Assembly: GCA_035771165.1 (NCBI GenBank)
Contig: JAWNZC010000001.1
Location: 2,908,001 to 2,972,000 of the forward strand
Direction: 5' to 3'
DNA length: 64,000 bases
Source of the DNA: Paragorgia papillata
Taxonomy: Eukaryota > Cnidaria > Anthozoa > Scleralcyonacea > Coralliidae
The position numbers and the translations under genes are program-made. Below, piece after piece: positions 1 to 11,162 of this stretch. A model generated the notes under the pieces. That model did not search any database. It was not told the origin of the DNA and saw nothing but the letters and a program-made list of their open reading frames with translations. The first letter of the stretch is position 1. Every line of letters begins with the position of its first letter.

Positions 1-1075
1 GATTTGCTAGTGACAAACAAATTTTTAAAACATTTGAAGATTTGCTAGTGACAAATAAATTTTTAAAACATTTGAAGATTTGCTAGTGACAAGCAAATTT
101 TTAAAACATTTGAAGATTTGCAAGTGACAAGGGAATCTTCAAAAATTTTGAAGATTTGCTAGTGACAAACTAATTTCCAAAACACCCGAAGATTTGCTAG
201 TGACAAACAAATTTTTAAAACATTTGAAGATTTGCTAGTGACAAACAAATTTTCAAAACATTTGAAGATTTGCTAGTGACAAACAAATTTTTAAAACATT
301 TGAAGATTTGCTAGTGACAAACAAATTTTCAAAACATTTGAAGATTTGCTAGTGACAAACAAATTTTTAAAACATTTGAAGATTTGCAAGTGACAAACAA
401 AATTTCAAAACATTTGAAGATTTGCTAGTGACAAATAAATTTTTAAAACATTTGAAGATTTGCTAGTGACAAACAAATTTTTAAAACATTTGAAGATTTG
501 CTAGTGACAAACAAATTTTTAAAACATTTGAAGATTTGCTAGTGACAAACAAATTTTTAAAACATTTGAAGATTTGCTAGTGACAAACAAATTTTTAAAA
601 CATTTGAAGATTTGCTAGTGACAAACAAATTTTTAAAACATTTGAAGATTTGCAAGTGACAAACAAAATTTCAAAACATTTGAAGATTTGCTAGTGACAA
701 ACAAATTTTTAAAACGTTTGAAGATTTGCTATAGTGACAAACAAATTTTTAAAACATTTGAAGATTTGCTAGTTGCTAGTGACAAGGGAATCTTTAAATT
801 TTGGTGTTAGACACACACAATAAAGGATGTTCTAGTTCTAGATTTTTGGTATTTTTGAAGATTTGCTAGTGACAAACAAATTTTTAAAACATTTGAAGAT
901 TTGCAAGTGACAAACAAAATTTCAAAACATTTGAAGATTTGCTAGTGACAAACACATTTTTAAAACATTTGAAGATTTGCTATAGTGACAAACAAATTTT
1001 TAAAACATTTGAAGATTTGCTAGTTGCTAGTGACAAGGGAATCTTTAAATTTTGGTGTTAGACACACACAATAAA
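1..1075. repeat. 38-bp tandem satellite
   Basis: A unit beginning gatttgctagtgacaaac recurs every 38 bp from position 1 to about 765, and again from about 857 to 1020, roughly 24 copies with few substitutions. Some copies read gcaagtgac instead of gctagtgac, and two carry a small insertion (gctatagtgac). The array is interrupted at about 766-856 by a segment (gacaagggaatctttaaatt to ggatgttctagttctag) that returns at about 1020-1092, so a higher-order unit of about 250 bp has also been duplicated. The array starts at base 1 and probably extends left of the window. No reading frame in it looks coding. Confidence 0.95.
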
Positions 1076-1327
1076 GGATGTTCTAGTTCTAGGTATTTTG
1101 GGTGATGGAAAATTTCGAGTGTAGAGTATATACATGGTCAAGGTCTTGGCAATGGCCTAGTACAGTGCTCTGACCACTGAGCTACGGAGCATCGCAGGGT
1201 CGCGGGTTCAATTCCTAGCCGGAAGGCCTTGATGTTGCATTTTTCGCAACTGGCCCGCAGTTTGGTCGTATAATGTATATATTCTTCACTCGAAATTTTC
1301 CTTCACCAAAAATACTTAGAACATCCA
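1076..1327 (+). mobile_element. Inverted-repeat element with tRNA-like core
   Basis: Inverted repeats of about 50 bp (left 1076-1134, right about 1271-1327, sharing ggaaaatttcgagtg and atatacat) enclose a tRNA-like core. On the plus strand there is an A-box-like tggcctagtaca at about 1153 and a good B box, gggttcaattcc, at about 1204. Segments caaggtctt (1139) and aaggccttg (1223) could form an acceptor-like stem. The complementary strand also carries a very tRNA-like string, gctccgtagctcagtgg. I read this as a tRNA-derived SINE-like module between terminal inverted repeats, not a functional tRNA gene, because the T stem is imperfect. Confidence 0.6.
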
Positions 1328-2640
1328 ATTTAATCAAGTGAAATGCCAAATATTACTTGTAATAACACAATATATATAGAGGGCTGTTTGAGTTTGTTGT
1401 TAAAGTGTTTGTATCACCACCACACCGATCTGATTTAACTTAGAGTTTTGTTTTCGCTGTACTTCATTTAAGGTTGCATGTTGTTTTTCCGCAAACATTA
1501 CTCCCTGCTCTGGATCTTGTTGATCGATGTAACGTCACTAAAGTTGTATGCCCAAGTGGAAGAAAACTTTACCAGGTACAAATGAACGAGATATGATTGA
1601 TATGAGTTGTCAAAAGAACAAAGCGTATGTTTTGATTTCATCCAACAGAAATAGTTATTCATTTCATCTTCTGTGTTATGGAATGCACTTTTTGTTCCAT
1701 AAACTTAATTAAAACATCAAGGTATATTTTTAGTCTGCGAACTTTTAAGAGTACTTGTAAGATTTCTGTTTCGCTGTTTATCGCTGCAAGAAATAAAGAT
1801 CTGGTCAGTACTGTGCAAGGACTGCATTCAGAAACCGGCGTCATCATATATATTATGCATGTGATCTCCTGTCAGCGATTGGTATTAGTGCCGAGAGAAA
1901 ACGCACAAAGGTCAATGTTGATTTCCAGGGGACACTTCTGAGGCGCTGTTCAAAAAATGTGCTAGAAAAGTCGTACATTGCTTATACTATAATCTATTTC
2001 TTGATATATCGATGCGTTATCGCAACGATTAAGTCCATCGACGACGGGATCGCAAAGCAAAAGCGTGTCGGCAAACGTAGTCTTTTTCTCCGTCTGGTTT
2101 TAGTCCAGAAAGTAAGGCTGTCAACAATCTTAAACCTGCATGGTAGACTTGCAATACACTACACTACACTAGCTCGAAGGCGTTTGTCCATGGTAGTATC
2201 TAGCAAAGTCTCATCTAATGCGGGAAAAGTCGAAGAATTGCTGAATTGGAAAATAAGTGACAAACCGAGAAATTTGAGAGCTATTTGAGAATATACATAT
2301 ATATTGATTCAAAATTCCACCATAATAAAAGGTAAACACGATTTGATAGCCACGGCCTTGATATAGTTTCGACTAATTTAATAAAATATATAATTCTGTA
2401 CAGGCTAGAACCAATCTAGAACGTTGGAGAAAGGGATCGACTGGATATAGATGTTTTATAAACGCAATAGTTTTGGAATTATTTTATAAAGTTTTAAAAT
2501 TTATATTTTATAATGCAACATAACACGTCCCAAGACTAACTGTTCCCAGATTCCCGTTTTGTAACTTACGGGTCCACTTTTCTGACAACCATTGTTCAGG
2601 ACTGCCATAAACAACTTAGACTTTCGCATCCGCTTCGCCT
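1328..2640. other. No supported feature
   Basis: About 1.3 kb of AT-rich sequence. The open frames in it are short (109 codons at most), have no recognisable motif and overlap on both strands. I see no gene, tandem repeat or clear inverted repeat. Confidence 0.6.
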
Positions 2641-2892
2641 TCAGTAGCCATCCTCTCCTGATTGAACGAGGTCTACAAGGAAATTCTTTACAGTACCATG
2701 TTGAAGGCGATGAAGTTCAGAGAACGCAACTGATGACATGTCTGATATGTCAGACGGCAAATCTTGGCTGTCAACAGCGAGATTTTGAATGCACGTTTTT
2801 TGTTCTGGATTCAAAGACTCATAGCCGAAATGTGTCAACGAATTTGACAAAGCGGTTTCCAAAAATTCTTCTGTTGTTTGATTTTCGGACAT
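2641..2892 (-). pseudogene. Possible RecQ-helicase-like N-terminal relic
   Basis: A minus-strand frame starting at 2892 reads MSENQTTEEFLETALSNSL and then THFGYESLNPEQKTCIQNLA. The pattern FGYxSLxPEQ resembles the aromatic-rich Q-motif region just before motif I of RecQ-type helicases, which is often found in multicopy animal genes. After about 45 residues the resemblance ends: no Walker A motif (GxGKS/T) follows and I see no good splice donor. If real, it is a truncated fragment. It could equally be a chance frame. No function is claimed. Confidence 0.25.
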
Positions 2893-3080
2893 AAACAAAT
2901 CATTGATTGAATTGCTCACAGAATTAAATTTACATGATAAACAGACGATGACCTTGTCACCTTGGGCAAGGTATTTATGTGAATGAGCAACCAAGCAAAA
3001 TCCTTTCTTCAATTAGTCAGCCAATCAGAGCTCCCGTCCATGAGATGGAGGGAGTCCCGACGGTTTTGATAAGAGTTTCT

Positions 3081-3160
3081 TCAGGCCTTTATTTTTCTCC
3101 CCTTCTCGCGCGCCCGCGCTGCCGGGTTTAGCGGAAGCGCGAGAAGAAATAAAGGCCTGA
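3081..3160. mobile_element. Short GC-rich fold-back
   Basis: An 80-bp inverted repeat: tcaggcctttatttttctcc with ccttctcgcg on the left, cgcgagaagaaataaaggcc ending tga on the right, around a GC-rich loop. It is probably a MITE remnant. Confidence 0.6.
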
Positions 3161-3996
3161 CATTCAGGTTATATATCTATCGACGAATACATATCGAGTA
3201 GAGTAGCCAATCAGATTGCAGCATTTGCAATAGTATACTAGTAAGTTTCTACTAATGACAATTAGTAAAATTTCTGAAGTAGCTAACTATTGAATTTCTT
3301 GTCGTCTGATTGGTCGAGCTGAACCGCCTATTTCGCGATAGTTACCTCGCGCGAGGTAACTGTAACGTACCGAGCTACCCAATGAATAGACTTCACGACT
3401 TTCAGTCAGACAGAACCTCTCTTTATTTTAACAGTCTCGTTACTTTTATACCCTAGGCCCAAGTTGGGCGTTACAAACAAATAACCAAATATAGAAATAC
3501 AATTACTACGTATATACATGACCTATGTAAAGGAAGGGTGTTACAGGAAAGGGAGCGTTTACCGCAATTTGCTAACTAATTGTTAATTTACATTCGTCAC
3601 ATAACGTATAAAAATTGTTGTCGGAAATTCGGAATCATCATTTTGACGGATGGTGTCTAATCAAAATGGCGACTGCAGGGACTATTCTTTTAAACCTAAC
3701 AAATTGTCAAAAAAACCTCAACAGATAGAGACTGTATACACATGAAAACTCTAAGTTTGAACTATTTGAAGGTGAGAAAGTGTTTAGTTATAAAATTATT
3801 TGAATTTTGGATCATAATCGTATGTGGAATCAGTGGTGGAATTGAGGGCTTAGACAGCTGTCAAAGCGTGAAGAAAACTTCTCAGGGTTGAACAATGAGC
3901 ATTATTAAATTATTTAAATTTACATGATAAAACTACGACAGTTAAAGACGTCTGTTTTAAATTTTTTGGTTATTCTTCTCAGGCTTGAAATTTTAC
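3161..3996. other. No supported feature
   Basis: AT-rich DNA without a convincing gene. A small inverted motif, cctcgcgcgaggtaac, lies near 3345. Nothing else stands out. Confidence 0.5.
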
Positions 3997-4102
3997 TAAA
4001 ACAATTAGTCACCTCAGTCTCAGTGACGATTATCGTTTATATTTACCTCGCCACTCGGTAAGTATTCAACGATAATCACCTCGACTTCGGTGACTAATTG
4101 TT
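3997..4102. mobile_element. Fold-back inserted beside LINE relic
   Basis: Arms aaaacaattagtcacc (left) and ggtgactaattgtt (right), with an inner inverted pair cgattatcgtt / aacgataatc. It ends where the reverse-transcriptase relic becomes readable, so it may have truncated that element. Confidence 0.6.
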
Positions 4103-4345
4103 AATTAGACGTCAGAAACACCGATGTATTTTTAAGTGTATTAATGGCCCAACAGACTACTTTAAACTAAACACAGATAGCAACTTTCATACATACAACA
4201 CAAGGACAAGCAACAACTTACATCTACCAAAAGCCAACACAAATTGGGGAAGCAGAAACTTATTTACCATGCTTCAAAAGACTTCAACAGCTTACTATAT
4301 GGACAATAAAACAAAAACTACGAACTCGCTACTAAGATTTAAAAT
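4085..4345 (+). pseudogene. Non-LTR retrotransposon (LINE) 3' relic
   Basis: The plus-strand frame reads RRQKHRCIFKCINGPTDYF, then HTYNTRTSNNLHLPKANTN and WGSRNLFTML. The string (H)NTR(S/T)xxxLHLPKxxTxxGxRxF is characteristic of the far C-terminal end of reverse transcriptases of CR1/Jockey-like LINEs, just past the polymerase domain. Only about 85 residues remain, and the frame decays after FTML. No polymerase motif (FADD) or endonuclease is present, so this is a 5'-truncated dead copy. It is followed directly by the tail of an oppositely oriented SINE. Confidence 0.6.
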
Positions 4346-4349
4346 GATT

Positions 4350-4650
4350 TTGATTTATTTGACGTCGTAAGCACAGGATGTGGTCGCCCAATCATCCGAG
4401 CCAGAGGCTCATGTTAAAAGTGCACGACATAAGCTAAAACCTAACGTGTTGATTTTACGGAGGGAGGAAAACCGCAGAACCCTGCGAAAAACCCTCGGAG
4501 CACAGGAGAGACCAACTAAACTCTACTCACATGAAATTCAAGTTCGAGAACGGGGTTATTCCCAGACGGTCACCCATCCAAGTACTAACCCCGTCCAACT
4601 GGGCTTAACTACAGCGGTGAGAGGCAGCGCCCTAACAGCACACGCCACCC
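4350..4650 (-). mobile_element. 5S-rRNA-derived SINE, tail type 1
   Basis: Read on the minus strand, the head carries the internal promoter part of 5S rRNA: gttaagc, then ggttagtacttggatgggtg, then accgtctgggaataac. It is followed by a body (ctcctgtgctccgagggttt, ggttttcctccctccgtaaa) and a tail (gtcgtgcacttttaacatga, ggatgattgggcgaccacat) ending aaataaatca at about 4350. The same tail occurs at 29575-29660. The copy looks nearly full length. Confidence 0.85.
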
Positions 4651-5184
4651 GTGCTTCTCTTAATAACTTCCCTTAACTACTTAATAGACAAATTATCAAT
4701 AACTGACTAATTGACCACGACTAACCGATCGACCGACCAACGTGGCAACCTACAGACTGACTAACCCACCCCGTCATCTTATTATATTGTTGAAATTTAG
4801 TTGAAATTTTGGTATACATGTTATGTTATTGTTGTATTGTATCTTAATATGCAACAGGACCCCTGTAGAAATATCATTGAACTAACTATAATTATTGACT
4901 TCTTTTTTATTAAGGTTAAAGGCAGTTCCGGAAAGATTTACAACTGTCTCATGACGTCAGAATTTTGTACATGTCCGTCTTACACGTATTATGGTAAGCA
5001 TTTAGTTTTCAGTTAAGCCAAGTGCCTTGGAATAATGGGAAAATGCCAAAATATGAAGATAATTCTTTATTTCAATTTTCTGACAAATAACTGTTTTTCT
5101 ATCAGTGAAAAAAGTAATCGAATTGTAATATGTTTGTTTACACTGACGTGAAAAATGGAATTTTTTCAGTTCAAAATACCTAAA
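4651..5184. other. No supported feature
   Basis: AT-rich spacer between a SINE and a fold-back MITE. I see no gene. The 71-codon frame at 4801-5016 has no recognisable features. Confidence 0.5.
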
Positions 5185-5670
5185 ACTGTATATGACACGA
5201 AAAGTAAGTCTGTGTTATTTGAAAAAACCCCATTTAAAATAACAAAGTAACATCTTTTGCAGTTTTTGGTTTCCTTCTTCGTTCTTGAGATATTTCAGTT
5301 TGTTTGGTAAATTATGTAAATGTCACATGTTGTGACGTATATATGCATAAAGATTTATTGCAGGTTATATATTTTTTCTATTATTAAACCAATTCGAAGG
5401 AAGCATATGCGTTGTGTTTCTTCTACAACACCAAACATGTACAATTTTAAGTGATTTCGTTTGATAATAGCAAAGATATATAACCTTCTCCAAAAAGTCA
5501 TCATGCACGTGTACTGTATGTACATCACAACATGTGACATTTGCATATCAAACAACCTGAAATATCTCAACAGCGAAGGAAGAAAACCAAAAACTGTATA
5601 AAAGATGTTACTTTGTCATTTTTAGTGTTCTTTCAAATAAGACAGACTTAATTTCCGTGTCATAGGCACT
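5185..5670. mobile_element. Palindromic MITE, TTAA family, copy 1
   Basis: A nearly full-length palindrome. The left arm (atgacacgaaaagtaagtct, aacaaagtaacatcttttgc, gagatatttcagtttgtttg) is repeated inverted on the right (cagacttaatttccgtgtca). Five related copies lie at 16075, 18969, 27693, 44576 and 53587. The flanks here (taaa / tcaa) are degenerate versions of the TTAA seen at better-preserved copies. Non-coding. Confidence 0.85.
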
Positions 5671-5748
5671 TCAAATATATCACCACTTGAAGACTTTTCA
5701 AGCCGTTTTTCATTAATAAAAATAGCTACGCACTGCGTACATGCGGCT

Positions 5749-7124
5749 ACCGTAGAATCCCGAAAGTAGCGGCCTCCCTTACTTTCGGGTGGTAAAATAC
5801 GTTAACATACTGTGTGTGAATAAGTAAGTAAAGTAAATACGAACTAAATTTTGCTGTATTACATAAAACGAATGCAAGATCATGATCATTAATATGAACG
5901 TGAAATAAAGTTTTTGGTTTGCTTTTCCCTCTTTCTTTCAAGCCATTTTATCATCATCAATCGTATTCACTGCAAAACGCGGAAGCGCGCTCTTCAAAAG
6001 AGCCGCTGCTTACGGGGGCCGCCACTGATCTCTATATAAACTGGATAGGCCATTCCCTATGGCCAGCAGTCAAACATTTCGTGCCAGTCGCCGCCATCTT
6101 ACGCAGTGGAACATATGACGCATTGCGGCCATTGTTCCCAATCCCAAAGTTGACTGGCATAAGCAATCTTGACGTCATCGCTGTCAGATTATCCAGGGAT
6201 AGGAATATTAAGTACTCTTTGCCGGGGGAGTCGGAAAAGCCGTAAAGCAAACAACAGATGCCGGTTCGTTTAGTTTTCACTGTTTAACGACAAATACAGT
6301 CAGAAGATGGCAAGTACACAACACGAGATATTGTTAAGGCATAAAGATTACTGTAAAAGGTACAAATTAAGACTTGGAATTGAATTCTGCGTAGATTTTA
6401 TAGTCTGTTTTTCAGTTCACAGGGCCGTATCCAGGCGGTTTGAGACGCCGGTGCACCGGTTTGGGGGCCCAAACTAGGTTCCCAAAAAATATAAACTATG
6501 TACTACAATCTAAGGGTTTTTTCAAAAACTGTACAAGAATTTAAAAATCAGCCCCCGGAATGTTAAAAATCACATCTCAGAATGCAGGAAATGGCATTTC
6601 CGAGACTCTAAATTTCAAAATTTTCCAGGGGGGCATGCCCCCGGAGCCCATAGAGGGTTCTCACGCCATCAGCGCTCGAATATCGTCACTGACCGGTGTG
6701 CCCAAATAATCTCTGGATACGGCACTGGTTTATATTATCGTGAAGTTTCTTCGTTGTCGGCACTGAAGAAAAACAACGAAATTTAAAGGTTGTACAGCTC
6801 AGTAACAGAAACAAGTGCAAGAAATTAGCGTCTTAAACCTTATTGAGTACTTCTTGTGTCATTACATTCGTTTAAGTTTTCTTAAAATAACTCTTTTTGT
6901 CTGTTTTCAATCTACGAAAGCTGATAAACTTCAGTGGCAGCCATCTTAGGTCACGTCATCATACAACTGGCACGCAAAATCCGGCCTCGTGCCCTATCCA
7001 GTTTTATTGAGATCAGTGGGGCCGCTACTTACGAGGGGCCGCTACTTTCGGAGGGGGGGGGGCGCTACTTTCGGAAATTTTTAAGACATCTGAAGTCTGC
7101 GGCTACGTTCGGGATTCTACGGTA
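5749..7124. mobile_element. 1.38-kb TIR element with TA flanks
   Basis: Ends ccgtagaatcccgaa (left, after TA) and ttcgggattctacgg (right, before TA) are inverted repeats. Further in, 5990-6100 and 6935-7035 are also inverted copies (ggccgccactgatctctat against attgagatcagtggggccg). TA at both boundaries fits a Tc1/mariner-type target, though I see no transposase. A separate fold-back is nested at 6421-6727. Confidence 0.65.
6421..6727. mobile_element. Nested fold-back with ggccgtatccag ends
   Basis: Inverted ends ggccgtatccaggc (6423) and ctctggatacggcac (6711). The interior segment atgcaggaaatggcattt and the g-rich run near 6630 (aggggggcatgcccccgga) have a diverged relative at 23650-23700 (atgcaggaaatggcatttt, gagcatgcccctgga), so this is a dispersed family. 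Confidence 0.6.
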
Positions 7125-8014
7125 CAGGTTTAAAGGTGCTGCGTGTTGCACGGTGCAATTTTGTTGTGAAACTGCAATAGTTTGTGAACGAAAGCAAGCG
7201 AGAATTTTCACGAGAAGTGTTACACAGTGCAGATGTGTATGGTTCATGAAATTTGTCACGTAACGCCGTTCAGTGATTCGTTCAGTGTATAAGGCTGACA
7301 TAATCTTATGCTTCTTGGCCGCCGCGCTAAACCCGAAAGGCCCTGAGAATGAGTGTACTGATCGCTTCCTTTCATATCACATGCCTGGGTAACTGCCTTG
7401 ACGAAACATAGACACATACGCCACATAATATGAGAAACATCCATACGTCTGACCGGATAGCCTTACATAATTGCGTTCTGTAGACGCAAAAAGTGAACAA
7501 AACTGAATTTCAAAAATTACCGGATTAGCGCGTACAAGTGCTATGGGAACACTGACTTACTAATTGGTGTGACCGAATCTTCCAAAAGCCAAAAATAAAC
7601 ATCGAAGGTTAAAAAAAGTTCGAAGGCTTCGTCTCACTCCTATTTATAATGTCTATTGCGGAGAGTATTGTATTTTTTGTAGTATCAGTATGTGATTGTC
7701 ATATGTTTCTTTTTTCTAGTCTTAATCAGAGAAGAAGCACTAATGGTAATAATTCTTTTGAAACTTAATGTTTAAAAATCAACAAAAATCAAAATTTTCA
7801 ATTTATCACGTTCGCACTAATGAACATACGGACTAATATAAACGATTTTTGTCATTGCTAATTTCGACAAAAAAAAACAACAACCAATCTTGTCATCCTT
7901 GGACAGTTTTTGATATGCATCTGACGTCACAAGTTGGATAAAGCAAAATCTTTAGGTCTTTATACCGATACGTATGCATGTCTGAAGTTCGCTTTTAGTG
8001 AATGTCGTTATTAA
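7125..8014. other. No supported feature
   Basis: About 0.9 kb with only short random open frames. No repeat of note was seen. Confidence 0.5.
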
Positions 8015-8370
8015 ATGAATGAATGTCTTTAATTAGAATACATCAAACGTGTATCTTTACAATCAAATTACTCCTAAGGATTTTTCAATGTGGCCGTGTC
8101 GAGGCATATCAAAGGCGCTTTAAGCAGCCGCCATACGACACAGTTCAAACCACGGATCCCAGCTAAGCCCTAGGTGTTGATTTTACGGAGGGAGGAAAAC
8201 TGGAGAACCCGGCGAAAAACCCTCGGAGCACAGGAGAGACCAACTAAACTCTACTCACATGAGTCTCGAGAACGGGGTTGTTCCCAGACGGTCACCCATC
8301 CAAGTACTAACCCCGTCTAACCGGGCTTAACTATTGGTGAGAGGCAGCGCCGCAACAGCACACATGCTCC
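8015..8370 (-). mobile_element. 5S-rRNA-derived SINE, tail type 2
   Basis: On the minus strand a 5S-like head (gttaagcccggttagacggg, gttagtacttggatgggtga) is followed by the shared body (ctcctgtgctccgagggttt, ggttttcctccctccgtaaa). The tail differs from that at 4350: gaactgtgtcgtatggcggc, then gatatgcctcgacacggcca, ending in an attcattcatt-like simple repeat. The same tail appears without a head at 22555-22690. Confidence 0.85.
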
Positions 8371-8426
8371 TCATCAAATTACATCATTGCAAATTACTAT
8401 TAGCATTTAGCAAAGTGTAATTTTAT

Positions 8427-9010
8427 CAGCCTAGTTTCTAGGCCTTTCGTTTCCGCCATGAGCTAGTAGTCGGTTTGGGTTCTTGGGAAGACTGGAGAGG
8501 GGAAACGAGAAGGCCTAGCAAAATTCGCAAAGGTCATGCCCAGAATCGTTTTTGCCCTTCGAGTGTTCCTGGGATCTAGTACATCTTCCTGTACCGTAAA
8601 CAACACTGAGTGACGGTATGAGCATAAGGACGTCTGCGAAGATTTTACCAAACATCTTGGCGATCGAAAAAGGGAAATTTTTTGTATATTCCAAATATGG
8701 AGCTCTAAATTAAACTTAACTGCTTAACTTTCAACTTTTGGCCGTTGCAGAAGAAAGCTAGTTATAAGAAAGCTAGGCTAGTGAAACTTCGTCGATGCGA
8801 AGTGAGCAGGCTTGTATTATTTTATATGCAGATGGAAATAATAAATGTTGGGAAACACTTAGGACATCATAATATCACAATTCTTCCTCAATAAACAACC
8901 AAGCTGTGAAATGAAAGTGTTTTTCGAATTTTGCTTAGGCCTTCCCCAGCGGTCCGTTCGGATCACTTCCGAAACGCGGTAACCGAGGAAGGCATAGAAA
9001 CTAGGCTATA
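8427..9010. mobile_element. TIR element, ends agcctagtttcta
   Basis: Left end agcctagtttctaggcctt and right end aaggcatagaaactaggct are inverted. The interior (8450-8960) holds no coding frame that I recognise. Probably a non-autonomous DNA transposon of about 580 bp. Confidence 0.6.
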
Positions 9011-9020
9011 GTTTTATAAC

Positions 9021-9270
9021 ATTTACCCAGTGAGCTCTATATAACTGGAGTGATATCTGCTGGTCATTGATCGAGCAAAGATTGAAGTCAAACATGTAGG
9101 CCTAAAGTACGTATAGTTCCAGTCTCCTACGCGGTCTTTTGATTAGATCAGGCATGACCAGACCGCGTAGACGACTAGAACTATATGTACTTCAGGCCAA
9201 AAGGATCGCGGGCTTTGGGAAAAAGATTGCCGCAAAGATCACTCCAGTTGTATAGAGTTCACTGCATTTA
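9021..9270. mobile_element. Fold-back with acgtatagttccagtc arms, copy 1
   Basis: Palindromic element. Inner arms tacgtatagttccagtctcc and tagaactatatgtacttca, outer arms cccagtgagctctatataac and gttgtatagagttcactgc. A second copy lies at 29790-30048. Confidence 0.8.
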
Positions 9271-9350
9271 CCAGCTTGTGACGTCACTAACTTCCAAACT
9301 AAGTTAATTAGGCACCGTATTGAAACAAGATGGCGGATGATACGATTGTG

Positions 9351-9740
9351 CAACCTCGTACCCAGGGCCATTTGTAGGGAACTGGGCCAAGATGGCGGGA
9401 ACAAATGGCCCTGGTGGAGGCCAGGCTATCCCAGCCTCTGATTGGTCAAGAGCTTATGGCGTAAATCAGACGGTTTGAGTTTGTATTTTTTTTTTTTTTA
9501 AATTGTATTTTGACCTTGTCGGTTGTTCCTGCACACGGCACGGGAAATTATATTTTAAACCATGCAATAATTAGGTGTAATTAGGTATAATTACTGTGTA
9601 AAGAACTGAGTTCTAGTTAATAAAATGCGCAATATACTGCGCATTTTGAGCTAGCCTCCACCAGGGCCATTTGTTCCCGCCATTTTGTTTTATTCGTCAT
9701 CTTGGCCCAGTTCCCTACAAATGGCCCTGGGTACGAGGTT
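9351..9740. mobile_element. Fold-back with cctcgtacccagggc arms
   Basis: Arms of about 75-90 bp: caacctcgtacccagggcca on the left, tggccctgggtacgaggttg on the right. They are flanked by acgattgtg (left) and atgattgtg (right), a likely 9-bp target duplication with one mismatch. The 9440-9640 centre is AT-rich with a T run at 9488. Confidence 0.75.
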
Positions 9741-9787
9741 GATGATTGTGTTTTGCCGGATTTGGTAATGTTATAAAAAAAATGTTC

Positions 9788-10377
9788 TACACCTTTTTCA
9801 GGTTAAATTCAGAAACTTCCAAATGAATTTCAGACACTTCCAAATGATATTCAGATTGTCCATATGAATTTCAGACATTTCTAAATGAATTTCAGACATT
9901 TCCAAATGATATTAGATTTTCAAAATGATATTCAGATTGTCCACACATTCAATTGCACTCTTTGAAATAACAATAGCACTTTATTCATTGGCGCGAAACG
10001 ACATTCAATAACGCTTCTGTAACATCAATAGCATTCATTACATAAAGTACTATTTTTATTTCAACGAGTGCAATTGAATGTTTTTATTGAGTAATGCAGG
10101 GTAAAAGGTGTATGTGTTCCCTCAGCTGATCCGAACTATTTACTGTTCAAGCGAACTTTAGCCTCTCGCTTCATTTTGGAAATGTCTAAAATTCATTTGG
10201 AAATGTCTGAATATCATTTGGAAGTGTCTGAAATGAATTTGGAAATGTCTGAATATCATTTGGAAATTTCTGAAATTCAGTTGAATTATCTGCAATTCAC
10301 TTGGAAAGTTCTGAAATTGATCTGAATTATCTGAAATTCGTTTGGAAGTTTCTGAATTTGACCTGAAAAAGGTGTAG
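9788..10377. mobile_element. TA-flanked fold-back with internal about 20-bp repeats
   Basis: Ends cacctttttcagg / cctgaaaaaggtg are inverted and flanked by TA on both sides. Each arm is itself an array of about 20-bp degenerate units of the type tcagacatttccaaatgaat, inverted in the right arm (atttggaaatgtctga). A central inner pair, cattcaattgcactc / gagtgcaattgaatg, gives a nested palindrome. Confidence 0.8.
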
Positions 10378-10591
10378 TTACTTGGATTGCATTAGTATGT
10401 TTATTAATCAGAACGTCATAAATTGAAAAATTCTATTTTTGTTTCCATTACTCCTTAATTAACAAATTACCTTAAAAAAAAGACATTTTAATTTCTAGTC
10501 AATAGCTCTCTCTAAGGCGGACAGCTAATCTTGACCGCTCATAAATTATTTACTATAATAACTCTTTTTGACGCGGACACCTCTCGAATAA

Positions 10592-11159
10592 GGCCTGTGA
10601 TAAACGGCGTATTTTTCATGCGCCGTATAAAATACCTATTAGGGTCGACCCAAATCAGTTATGAAATTGTTCTGGTTGAGTTATACGGCGTATTTTTGGC
10701 GTATTTAATAAGTCGAAGTTTTTACAAGTCCTCGAGTCGTAGACCGGGAACCGATGTTATCAACATGAATTATGGGTAGGAAATGTTTATCGTATTTTAC
10801 AGTCATTTGCAACTCACTTTTCACCCAAATCTTCGGAAGTTCGTTTTGAACTCTGCATTTGATTGGTTGCTTGGTTCCTAGCAGCCAATCAAATGCGTAG
10901 TTCAAAACGAACTTTGAACTTCCCAACGAACTTTGGGTGAAAAGTGAGTTGGACATGACTGTAAAGTATATTGTTTGTATTTTATTCGCCGTCTGCATCA
11001 ACGCCGTAGTTGAGTCGTATTATACGACCGGGCTCGTCGTATTTAATGGCTCTGACGAACTTAATGCAAGTGCCGTGTATTTAATGGTTACAGATGGCGT
11101 ATTTTTCGTGAACTCTCATTTTATACGGCGCGTGAAAAATACGCCGTTTATCATAGGCC
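10592..11159. mobile_element. TAA-flanked MITE with nested palindrome
   Basis: Element ends ggcctgtgataaacggcgta and tacgccgtttatcataggcc are inverted and flanked by TAA on each side, the target signature of PIF/Harbinger elements. Within it, 10791-10970 is another palindrome (caactcacttttcaccca / tgggtgaaaagtgagttg, and aatcaaatgc arms). Motifs cgtattt and tacgg recur through the interior. No transposase. Confidence 0.75.
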
Positions 11160-11162
11160 TAA

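Noticed and set aside
1..780. CRISPR-like regular repeats
   Set aside because: The units are contiguous 38-bp copies without unique spacers, and the genome is clearly eukaryotic.
4500..4640. 5S rRNA gene
   Set aside because: Only the 3' internal-promoter part of 5S is present, joined to a SINE body; the same structure recurs at several loci.
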